Below are positions 10,783 to 20,372 of a stretch of 47,920 nt of DNA, piece by piece. Both the position numbers and the translations under genes were made by a program. Source of the stretch: Gloeophyllum trabeum ATCC 11539 (taxonomy: Eukaryota; Basidiomycota; Agaricomycetes; Gloeophyllales; Gloeophyllaceae); assembly GCF_000344685.1 (NCBI RefSeq), contig NW_006920421.1:134909-182828 (forward strand). The letters are read 5' to 3'. The stretch's first letter is position 1; each line of letters starts with the position of its first letter. Below the pieces are notes generated by a model that worked only from the letters and a program-made list of their open reading frames with translations, ran no database searches and was not told the DNA's origin.

Positions 10783-11749
10783 CGCGAGGACGGTGAGGAG
10801 AAAGATACGGGGGACTGGTCTATGTGCGCCGACGAAACACGGCCTGGTAACAGTACAAAATGCGTTTTCGCTGTAATATAGCAAGTGCAAGCAAAGCCTA
10901 GATCTCCAATCACGCAGCCTATTTACCAAATCCGCCCGCGACGGTGGTTGTTCCATCGCCCGCCAGGCAGGGATCCTGTACTCGGACCGATGCTGCCTCG
11001 CGGGAGGGGCATCACTGTGACAGACATATTGCCACAGAGCGGTTTGATGGCCAGCGTCGACGGCGTGCGGCCTGTGCAATTACAATGCAGTGCTTTCGGA
11101 CGGTTCAGTGACAATGATAGACGCGTTGATGATCGGGTCCGATAGTTGCGGCCGTGCGATGTGAAAGACATACCGTGAGAACATCAGTCGGGCACTTCGT
11201 AGCGCAGCGGTCGACTGCCACACTCCCACGACTACGCAATTGCAAGCAGCCTGTTGCGGCCAACGGCGATGATATAGGTTTCACTGTTCAAATGCTGATC
11301 TACTACTGCGGCGTTGTTGCCAATAAACGAGAGCTTATCAGCGATGGCACAAAACATGCCTCAACAAGAGAATTCCTCGGTTCCGACCTTCCTGGCCCTT
11401 CCAGGCACATTAGGGATCTTCTGTATGTCTATCTCATCCCACACCAAATATGATTTACAAATTACACGTGTTACTTTCTGTACTGAGAGAACATTCTTGC
11501 GGCACCGACCGCTCCTGGCATGGTGGAAGAAGGAATGCAGCTTGTCTCCTGCAGGTCCCGGGTAATATACTAGCTCTCAGATGCGGACCGTTTAGGATTC
11601 CCAAAGAAAGAGAAATTCAGGCCAGACACTATTGCACAATAGAAAGAAATTATATGCAGCAAATGCGAGTGTACTACAAGTCGTGAGCGAGATAAATAAA
11701 ATATCGTGACAAGAGACACCCATCATAACCAACTCCGTAAGCCCTGCAT
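10783..11749. other. Intergenic, upstream of P450-1 and downstream of P450-2
   Basis: About 970 bases without a supportable gene. It should hold the P450-1 promoter (adjacent to 10782) and the 3' end of P450-2 (adjacent to 11750). Overlapping short frames at 10885-11171 exist on both strands and look like chance. No repeats or inverted repeats stood out. Confidence 0.6.
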
Positions 11750-13738
11750 TCACGAGTCCTCATGCCCAGCAGACAGCACGCCTTTCGCCCATGCAGCCTG
11801 TTGAATCAACGCACGAGAGTTCTCCCTCCGTGGCGTAATCGTGCACTTAAACGGCTTCGGATGCCTGCAATCCGTCGTCAGGAGCCGGAAACGAGGCAAG
11901 TGGCATAGGCAATGATCCCTTACCGGACGCTGTGCTCCGCAAAAGTGCTGTCAATAGGAATCTCCCTCCCGTTTTCGTCGATCGCGGGTGTGATCTTAAA
12001 CGCGTAGAAGAGGGAAGCAGTCGAGATCCAGATGTTGTTCTCGGCGATATCCTTCCCAGGACATACCCTACCCGCTCGCAAGTTATTGTACTGGCCAGAA
12101 CAAGGGAGAGTGAAATCGTAACTATACCTTCTACCGAAACCAAATGCTGGACCGCGGGGGTCCGGCTGGGGCGTGCGGCCTTCGCCTGTGAGGAACCGGT
12201 CGGGGTTAAACTCCTCAGGATTCGGGTAGACTTCGGGGTCGTAAAGCATGGCGTATGCATTCGCGATGACCATCGTATCCTTCGGGAGGTGGTACCCGTT
12301 GTACACATCATCCTGGCAAAGCCTGTGTGGAACACCTATCGAACCAGACGTCACTTCTCGCTCACTACATTTCACATAGAAGATGGATCACATACCAACT
12401 GGCGTGGTAGATCCCCACCTCATCGACTCAAGGATGATGCACTGCAGATACGGAAGATGTTCGCGATCCTCGAACGTCGGGAGCCGATCCTTCCCCACGA
12501 CAAGGTCCATCTCCGCCTGCGCGCGCGCCTGGATGACCGGGTTGAGCAACATCGCGATTAGCACGGTCATCAGCGCCGAGTACGTCGTGTCGAAGCCGGC
12601 TGAGAACGTGATCGCGGCCGTATCGCGCACGCCCTCGTTGTCCTTGCCCTTGGTCTCCTCGAGCATCTGCATTGTGTAGCATGGAACAGCCGTGCCGTCC
12701 GCCATCCTTTTGAGCACCTCTTCGAAGGGACGGTTAACGAAGGCGTGCATGTCCTCGCGCGTGCCTGGCGGGAGGCGCTTGAAGCCGGCGCCGGGCATCC
12801 AGTCGGGGATGTGACGTACTAGATCTATCGGTCAGTGATGCTTTTGGGGAAGGGAGGAGACGCTTACACCACGGGAAGAAGTCGACAATGTGGGCGCCAA
12901 CTGCACCAGCTGCGTCGATAGTTGCTACACCCTTCTCAGCAATACGGATGAACTCGTCGTCCTTGGACTTGACTTCGTGGCCGTAAGACATCATCATCGT
13001 GATACCGCCCGCCAATCTGCATATCCGATCAGATCAGGAACAACCACCACACTGAGGTCAAAGCGTACCGTTTGAAGTGGATCTGGTAGTTCTCTGGATC
13101 CTCGAGCATGTCGAACAAGGTGCGGTGCACCTCGCGTGTTTGAGTGGCGTAGTAGTTGGGCAGGCGGCGTTTGCGGAAGTATTCCTCGAGGTATCGCCTG
13201 TGGCGCTTGAATTTCTCGCCGTAGTCCATGATTGGGAGCGCCCAATCCTTTATGAACTGTTAACTCAAAGACTCCACGAGTGCGACTCCGACTTACCCAT
13301 CCAATCCTACGAAAGAGAGAAGGGTAAGTATTTGCCCAGGGCTTGAGCGGCTACAGCGTACACGTCGTGTGTCATTGCAAAGTATGGTCTGTGTGAGTAG
13401 ATAGAGCTCTTCTTGTCGAGCAAGTCGTGAGCAGCTTTCGCAGAATTGAGAACGACGATGGATCTCCCTGGCATGTGGAAGTACAACATGTTGCCTTCGA
13501 AAGTAAAACACATCAAGTCCCTCCCGAATGTCGTGGCAGAACTTGTCTCACCGTATTTCTTCCCCATCTCGTTGAAGCCTATCCAAGCCGCCTGCTGTGG
13601 GATATGGTGTACATTCCCGAGGATAGGTAGCGAGGGCGGCCCCGGGGGTGTCGGGAGATTATTCGTGTTCTTCCGCCGCCGGTAAAAGACGACGAGGACG
13701 GCGAGCGCGACGAGGACGGGGTACAACAGGGAAGTCAT
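11750..13738 (-). CDS. Cytochrome P450 monooxygenase 2
   Basis: A multi-exon P450. The frame runs upstream to a TTG at 13810, but the first ATG is at 13738 and starts a normal anchor (MTSLLYPVLVALAVLVVFY) followed by LPTPPGPPSLPILGN. Splicing gives GRSIVVLNS, MTHDVIGWFIKDWALPIMDYG, IVDFFPWLRHIPDWMPG, the I-helix AGFDTTYS, ESMRW, DRFL and the heme loop FGFGRRVCPG. The join at MTHDVIGW needs a 10-nt microexon at 13298-13307, flanked by TAG and GTAAG. An intron splits the heme loop between FGFGRR and VCPG, and another (11865-11923) precedes the last exon (HPKPFKCTITPR), which ends at the TGA at 11750. It is a presumed ER monooxygenase of unknown substrate. Its similarity to P450-1 (both have FxPWLxxxPDWxPG) suggests related families. 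Confidence 0.9.
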
Positions 13739-14387
13739 GGCGACGAGGAGGAGCAGGACGAGCAGGACACCGAGCAGCCAGACGCGTTCCAGCCATAATA
13801 TGAGCTTCAACGGATACGGCGCTGCCCCGCATCACAAAATGCGGCACCGCAGGCCAGCACAGCATACATACGGCCCGGGGACGGATCTCGATGTCTCAGG
13901 GTCCCCGGAGACCTCGGGTGTAGATCGAGAAAGCTGTGATTGGCTGCCATGGGAAGCGGGCGCTTCCTCAGGGACCATCACTGACTGATTCAATTGGGCG
14001 GCGATCTATCTCAGCGTTCACCGGTGGTTCACCAGTGCAAGCGCAGAGTCCAACCGCAACGGCCCAATGAAGTCGAATGTGAAGTCCCACCGGCAGGTGA
14101 GATACCGAATGGTCTATATTCAGGTCTCACTATGTTTTTCGATGGAGATTTACAAAAGAATGTTGGTAGTATTGCTGGGCCTCTCCGTGCGACATCAAGG
14201 CAGGAAAGACTCGACCCGATACTATTCAAACAACAGGTAATAAATAACTGGCTATACGGTCTAGGAGATACACACAAGCCCTGCTGTGGTCTACTATAGT
14301 TAACTTGATATGCAGTAAGGAGCGTAGTTGTAAGCGAGTACTCGCAGTCCATTCAAATATCTCATCTCGACAATAAATACCACTCAA
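13739..14387. other. Intergenic between P450-2 and the FSH1-type hydrolase
   Basis: About 650 bases with no gene seen. It contains the P450-2 promoter and the 3' region of the hydrolase gene. The open frames at 13994-14352 on both strands have no recognisable composition or motif. Confidence 0.55.
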
Positions 14388-16074
14388 TCACACCCGCCAC
14401 CTCATAACCCTTCTACCATAAACCCAAAGAAGCATGGGGAGAATAAATACGAGCCGCCACGAGTGCGGCAGGAAAAAGGAAGCGATGAAAATGAAGTGCC
14501 AGTAATAATTTGTGAATATCTGCAGCTCGGACACCTGGCGTTGCAGATCCGCGACGGAGACCGTGACGGAGGGCGCGGCTGTAAGTGGCGAGTGTGTGAT
14601 GCCGTCGGGGAGGCGGAATGAGGGGAAGGCGTAGTATGGGTACTTCGGCACGGTGTTGACGCGGACGACGGGCCGCTGTGGCTTGAACTGTGCGACGGTG
14701 GGGAACTTGAGCTCGCCAAAGTTGCGGCCAGGCAGCTTGGGCAGCTCCAGGTCGGAAGCAAAGGTAGGGACCTCGGTCTTGGTTGGGACAGCGGCCGGTT
14801 CTACCTTGATCTCGACATCCGCGATCTTCTCCTCCTCCAGGACAATGTCTCCTGGTGCCAAGTCGAGATCTGTGACAGAGCTAGCGGGGGAGCTCGTGCC
14901 ATCACTGTCAAGTGCAGTGGACGAACTTGCTGGCGAGGACGCAGCGGGGGAGGGAATGAGAACTTCTGGATGCTGAAGGTGCTCTGCGAAGAAACTCCGC
15001 CACTTCTGTGTGATCGGTACGAAATGACCTGATGTTCGGGGACATCAAATGAGATACGGATCAAACGATGAGGAGTGAACAGATCGTACCGCCGACATGG
15101 TACTCAACGACTTTGGCGGCTGACTTGTTGAGAAGCACCTGGGTATCCTCTTCACGAACAACGACGTCGTTCTTCCCGACCACATGGACGCTTGGGGTGT
15201 TGTACGACGTGCTGAAAATAATGTCGGACAGATCACAAGGTGGGATGAAGCCAGAAACGGCGACGCAGAAGCGGCTGTGGGTGACAGTGAGATGGTGGGG
15301 AGGAGGCAGGAATTTGAAAGGAGACGTACAAGCGTGGGTGAATAGGCTTGCCGTTGCTCATGAACTCGGGATGGAGGTAAGGTCTCTCGAGCTGCGCGGC
15401 ATTGGATAAGCCTCTGTTGAATATTCCATTTCAGAAGAACAAACTCACAATCGCAGAGATCGTCGCGGCCATAGCGGCTCCTTGACTGTGAGCATGATAA
15501 GGGTCAGAAATATGAAAGCTACGAATCAAAGATGCGAACCTGAACCCAAAAACTCCCTATAAAGACTTGATAAGCATTTGTTCTGTTCAAGAAACACTAT
15601 CACTCCTCACCTCGTACTCATCCTGGGCCAATATATCACGGATAGCCCGGATCCCCTTGGCAATGCCGTGGCACTTGGTCCGTGCCTCAGTCATGAACCA
15701 CCACGCGCGCGGAGCGCTTGTTGACTCTTCACTGTAGGACACGTCGTTCACTCGCGCCTCGCCGACAGACGAACGCGCGGGAGGCAAGTCGGTCGGCCAG
15801 AGAATGTGGGGGGCGTTAACGTATACGAACTCGATATCCGAGCCGGAGCACGCCTTCACAATGTTCGCCGTCTACGAGAGCAATGTGAAGAGCATTAATT
15901 ATTGTTAGACAACGCGGTAGAGCGAGATAATGGACACTGACTCGGTTGCGGAAGATGTCGGCGTTCTGTGCATGGCTGGAATTTTTGGAGCGGTCAGTAA
16001 TTCAAGAGGCTGGTATGAACGACTGTGGGAACGCACCCGTGAAGCATCAAAACCTTTCGGCGAGCGACACCCAT
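14388..16074 (-). CDS. FSH1-type serine hydrolase with C-terminal membrane-like tail
   Basis: Eight or so small exons join in frame from the ATG at 16074: MGVARRKVLMLHGHAQNADI, then VYVNAPHILWPTDLP, then GFSQGAA (nucleophile elbow), then VHVVGKNDVVV (likely acid), then GGHFVPITQKW (likely catalytic His). This order is that of the alpha/beta-hydrolase family FSH1 (DUF341), whose members act on small esters or polyketide-like thioesters. Family members are usually about 220-260 residues; here an acidic, Ser/Pro-rich linker and a further region of about 150 residues follow, ending in two hydrophobic stretches (YYWHFIFIASFFL and LVFILPMLLWVYG) and a basic tip, suggesting a tail-anchored form. The catalytic serine codon (AG|T) is split by an intron after a 17-nt exon at 15540-15556. 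It shares a divergent promoter region with P450-3. Confidence 0.85.
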
Positions 16075-16924
16075 TGTGTTGTATGTGCTAGAGGGAAAAT
16101 AGGAGGAGGTGTACCTGCGAAGAATATATAGGTCACTACGTATGACGAGCGGCGCAGGTCTCGGACCGATCAACTTACAAATACCACAGAAGCAAAAGAG
16201 GCAAAGTCAGAAATAGAAAGGGAAGGAAAGATCTATGTTCCTGTGCCTAAGCCGAAAGAGAGATTAAAGGATAGACGGTACACGGCGCGTCCTTGACGGA
16301 CGAACGAGTTGAATCTAAGGGCGAGAGGAGGGAAGAAACTCGGACTCCAGTCCGCAACCTTGGGTATATGTAATCACTTCCTTAGCAAGTCTGTGCATTT
16401 TTGTTGCCTGATGGATGCGGAATAGATTGCTGAGCGTGTATAACGCAACACGGAGGCACTACCGCGGTTGCGCCTGTGCGGACAAGACGGCGCTCAGTCG
16501 TTCCTGTAAACAGTTCGGCGCACGACAAGCGTCGCCTACGGGCTTCGAAGACATAGCTCCGTACGAGTGAAGCGAAGTCTGGCAGCTTGCCGTCGACAGC
16601 GCACGCTGCGGCCGTATGTTTGTGTTGCTGCAACCTGGCGCTCATCGGAGTTCCCGGGGTCCTGCCTATTTTGCCACACTGCCACCCGCTACCGCTCGCG
16701 GTCAACAATCAACGGGGCAACGATCTGCGAGATCAAAGCTATCTCGATCCTTGCGAATCGGGCTGTGTCCTTCATTCTCGCCGACGCCGTTGCGGTTGTC
16801 CTCGACGGTCGACGGCGGCATGGAAATACGCCACAGCGCTGATACCCGCAGCCTAGGCTGATGTGCGGAATATACTCAAAAGCTTCGCATTGATTCAGCG
16901 TTCTCTGTCCTCTCGTCGTTCAAG
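16075..16924. promoter_or_regulatory. Divergent intergenic region between the FSH1-type hydrolase and P450-3
   Basis: About 850 bases lie between two genes transcribed away from each other, so both promoters should be here. Overlapping ORFs at 16567-16861 in several frames are GC-rich chance frames with no motif. No TATA-like or operator sequence stood out clearly. Shared regulation of the two genes is inference from geometry only. Confidence 0.5.
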
Positions 16925-19074
16925 ATGGCTTTGAGTATCTATTCGGTCGTCTTTGCGGCATGCGTCGTCTTCGTCTTGAACGTCGTCATCAAGACGCAGC
17001 TTCAGCGCCGCAAGATGCCGCCGGGTCCCCCAGGCATTCCTCTCCTCGGGAACGCCCTTCAGCTCCCTTCTGCCTTCCCATGGCTGAAGTTTACTGAATG
17101 GAGCAAACAATACGGTACGAACGTTTGATTTCACAATTTCACGATGGGGTTTCGATACTCACTTACGTCGTTCCAAGGTCCGATCTACTCATTGAACTTG
17201 GCGGGTACGCCAGTCGTCATCTTGAACACATTCAAGACCGCCGCGGACTTGATGGGTATGTAGGATAACTCTCAAAATGATGAATTGGACTGACTGCCTA
17301 CTCTCTCAGACCGCCGCTCCAACATCTACAGCGACAGACCACGGCTTATCATGGCCAGCGAGATTCTCACTGGCGGCATATTTATGATCTTCACGAAATA
17401 CGGAGATGTGTAAGTAGACGCATGCCTACTGCTAACCCGAGCAGAAGCTCATGTATCCCGAAACTAGGTGGCGTAAGATGCGCCGGGCTTCGCATGAAGA
17501 GTTCAGCATCCGCGGATGTGAGAAGTTCCAGGGGCAGCAACACGAAGAAGCTGCTCTCAGTGTTTTGGACATTCTGGAAACACCTGATGAATGGCAAGAC
17601 TGCCTGAAACGGTATTCATAGCGTCAACTTCACCCCTTCGCGTATCCTGATTATCTTCGTCTTCTCGTAGCTCTACGGCGTCGAACATTCTGACCGCTGT
17701 CTACGGAAGGGAGCGCCTCACACCCAAGGACAAGCCACTAATCACGCGTATCCACGCCCACACGGCACGCATCGCCGGTGCCGTCGTGCCCGGCGCGTAC
17801 CTCGTCGAGATCTTCCCTTTCATGAAGCACTTCCCGACGTGGATGGCCAAGTGGAAGAAGGACGGCCTCGACTGGTACAAGCGCGAGACGGACATGTTCG
17901 AGAAACTGTGCGACGACATTGACACCCAGAAGGTGAGAGTCTTTTGAGAAAACGGAAAATGTACTGATTTCGAGGACTGTAGCATTCGTTCGTGCGTGGA
18001 CTCAAGGAGAACCAGGCGAGACACGGTCTTACGAAGCCCGAGGCTGCATGGTTGGCCGGTATCATGTTGTAAGTCGTATGCGTCCTAAACATTCGCAGCA
18101 TTTACATAGACATTTCTTTCTACAGCTCTGCAGGTGCCGAGACGGTACGATAACATCAGTGCCGCGCATGTACCCGACTGACCTCTATTATCCAGACGCT
18201 CGGTACACTCTTCAACTTCGTCCTCGCGATGACGCTTTACCCCAACGTGATGAAGCGCGCACAAGCCGAGATCGACTCGGTTGTCGGGCGCGACCGACTC
18301 CCCAACTTCGACGATAAGCCCCGACTCCCTTACATCCGCGCGATGGTGAAGGAGAGTCTCAGATGGAGACCAGTCGGTCCCGTGGCGGTCCCGAGACGGA
18401 CAACAGAGGCACGCGTCTGTTCCTAAATGCATCTGACTGCATATCTAACAGCAACCGTAGGATGACTATTACAACGGCTACCTCATTCCGAAGGGAACCA
18501 CGGTGATCCCGAACATTTGGCGCGTCTTCTTTCCTATGAGCGCTCCGTGGTGGGTTGCTGACGGTACTCTGCAGGGCTATGAACCATGACCCCGAGCTCT
18601 ACCCCGACTTCGAAGAGTTCCGTCCTGACCGTTTCCTCGATGAGTCCGGGCAGAAAGACAATGTCCCACCCGACACCCACGAGATGGGGCACGGAACCTT
18701 CGGGTTTGGACGACGGTAGGGCACCCACATATGTGAATAGCCTGTTTCTATTCTGACTTGCGGTGTTGATGTAGAATCTGTGTGGGCTACAACTTCGCCA
18801 ACCAGGTGTTGTTCATCCAGATGGCGATGATGCTCTGGGCGTTTAACTTTGAGGCGCCGCTCGACGACAGCGGGCAACCAATCGTGCCCGACCGGAGCGC
18901 CACCATTGACGCAGGTGTGGTAGTGTGCGTTCCCTCCCTTCCGTGCAGATGGTACCAAACTTGATACCGTGTCCCTTCAGGTTGCCTGCACCATTCAAAA
19001 CGAAGATCACGCCCCGCTCGCCGGACGTGCCCAGTACCATCCGGCAGGAACTGGAGCACCTCGGTGCGCTATGA
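16925..19074 (+). CDS. Cytochrome P450 monooxygenase 3
   Basis: A multi-exon P450 starting at the ATG at 16925 with an anchor (MALSIYSVVFAACVVFVLNV) and the hinge KMPPGPPGIPLLGN. The exons join to give GPIYSLNLAGTPVVILNT, SDRPRLIMASE, DVWRKMRRASHEEF, the I-helix SAGAETTLGT, the ExxR motif KESLRW, RPDRFLDESG, the heme loop FGFGRRICVG and the C-terminal LPAPFKTKITPR, ending at the TGA at 19072-19074. All key residues are present. An intron interrupts the heme loop between FGFGRR and ICVG, the same place as in P450-2. Introns are about 50-65 bp with GT-AG ends. It is a presumed ER-anchored monooxygenase; substrate unknown. It is oriented opposite to the other two P450s. Confidence 0.92.
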
Positions 19075-19339
19075 TACGAACGATAACTTATGTCGCCTTC
19101 TCTGGAGCATGCTGTATTTTATTTATTCTATTCCTTCCTTTCAGGTTGGAAGGGTCTACTGTTGTTCACTGTGGGATGTGGTAATTGTACATGTATATTG
19201 CGAGCGTACAATAATAGATTTATACGCGTTACTTAGAGAGGACAGGATCATGATCATGAATGTGTGCAGTAGCCGGCGGGCGGATTTTTGTGGCGGACCC
19301 GGAAAATGCCGTTCCTCCTGTTCAGGCTGGGTCCCTTTA

Positions 19340-19849
19340 AGGTAGCTTTACTGCGCCCCCGTGCAAACATGTACAAAGATACCATATCGAGAAGAAAGTC
19401 ATGTGACGCCGGCAAACGCGGACTTCCCTCCGGGCGCATGTCCGACTAGTTAGAGTAACCACTGGGGACCAAGAGGATAGGAACATAAAATTTTGTATTC
19501 AAATATGTAGACCTGTAATATATATAGGGGACAAAGATACTACAGAAAAGCAATATTGCATAAAGGTACGTGATAAACCCTAACCCTGCAAAGGAGAAAA
19601 AACTTGCATCACTAGGAATCGAACCTAACACCTCCGATATTTGCGGAGGTCATCATAACCGCTAGACTACAGCAGGACAAGAGTAGACGGAAATAAAGTA
19701 AATATATCAGCGCGGGCATAGCCAGCTTACGCAATGCGTTTACGTTCTCTATTTTTAGTGACATGGCCGGAGGGGTCGGAGGTCACATGATAAATTTCTC
19801 TAAAAGGTAATGTTTGGTCATGTTTGCACGGGGGCGCAATAGCAAAGAC
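19340..19849. mobile_element. Mutator-like non-autonomous element, about 510 bp
   Basis: Perfect 20-bp inverted repeats lie at 19352-19371 and 19819-19838 (left copy begins TGCGCCCCCGTG). The similarity extends imperfectly outward to about 19340 and 19849 and inward by about 60-90 bp (for example TCATGTGAC on the left and the corresponding GTCACATGA on the right). The 10-bp direct repeat GGTCCCTTTA flanks the whole on both sides (19330-19339 and 19850-19859). Long degenerate TIRs with 9-11 bp target duplications are typical of Mutator-like elements; that assignment is inference. There is no transposase ORF inside. The interior carries a tRNA-like sequence. Confidence 0.72.
19605..19677 (-). 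tRNA. tRNA-like pseudogene (Glu/Asp/Gly-like) inside the TIR element
   Basis: On the minus strand a 73-nt stretch has an A box (TAGTCTAGCGG), a 7-bp hairpin at the anticodon arm position (ACCTCCG with CGGAGGT, loop CAAATAT) and a perfect B box (GGTTCGATTCC). It is probably not a working tRNA: the two acceptor strands do not pair, and the loop has A instead of the invariant U33. The body resembles the tRNA-Glu/Asp/Gly group. It may be a captured tRNA relic or the promoter head of a SINE-like sequence. Either way the boxes could still be recognised by TFIIIC. Confidence 0.55.
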
Positions 19850-20372
19850 GGTCCCTTTATCGAACCCTCATCGTAACCGCTATCGGTCGTATACCTCCGT
19901 CAACGAGTCCATCTTCCGCTTTGCAAGACTAAGAAAAGGTGATTTCGACGGCGATCAGCATATCACTAAAGATCTCGCTTGGTGTTTCGAGTATTGCTCG
20001 CCGTCCCCAGTTGCTGTGATGCATATCATCCCATCGTCGCCGTCAAAGCCCAATACCTAGTTCGATTGCTTGTTTAATGGGTCTTTACTGCATTCAAACC
20101 CGAAGGAAGCCAAACACTTCGAACATAATATTATGAAGTGTCATGTCGCTCGCTTATCCGACACCCGATCCCCCACTGCTACCCCACGTCCTCATCTACT
20201 CTCCGTCTGATTCTCCTCGGCCCACTCCACGTGCTGTGGAATCTCAGTAGCTTTTCGATATTCGTGGTTTCACGAATGGTATCATGTATTGGTGTAGGCC
20301 TATCCGCAACGTTGAAACTATCTCATTAGATGGTACTGTATATGGATGTTGAAGCCCTTAGGTGACCATGTC

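Larger units (their letters stand above)
19075..20372. other. Intergenic between P450-3 and F-box gene G, with a TIR element
   Basis: This 1.3-kb stretch separates convergent genes. Its main content is the inverted-repeat element at about 19340-19849. Outside that element no gene was seen. The short frames at 19824-20329 lack any recognisable feature. Confidence 0.6.

Noticed and set aside
16567..16861. Three overlapping plus-strand frames between the hydrolase and P450-3
   Set aside because: Three frames open at once in a GC-rich stretch indicates chance; no motif or splice pattern supports a gene.
8859..19074. A polyketide, peptide or terpene backbone synthase belonging to the P450 group
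   Set aside because: No KS/AT/A/C domain motif and no DDxxD-type terpene synthase motif was found in any frame with supporting context.
19573..19592. Telomere-like CCCTAA repeats
   Set aside because: Only two adjacent units (AACCCTAACCCTG) are present; too short to suggest a telomere or an interstitial array.
19605..19677. A functional tRNA gene
   Set aside because: The acceptor stem does not pair and the loop lacks U33, so it is listed as a tRNA-like pseudogene.
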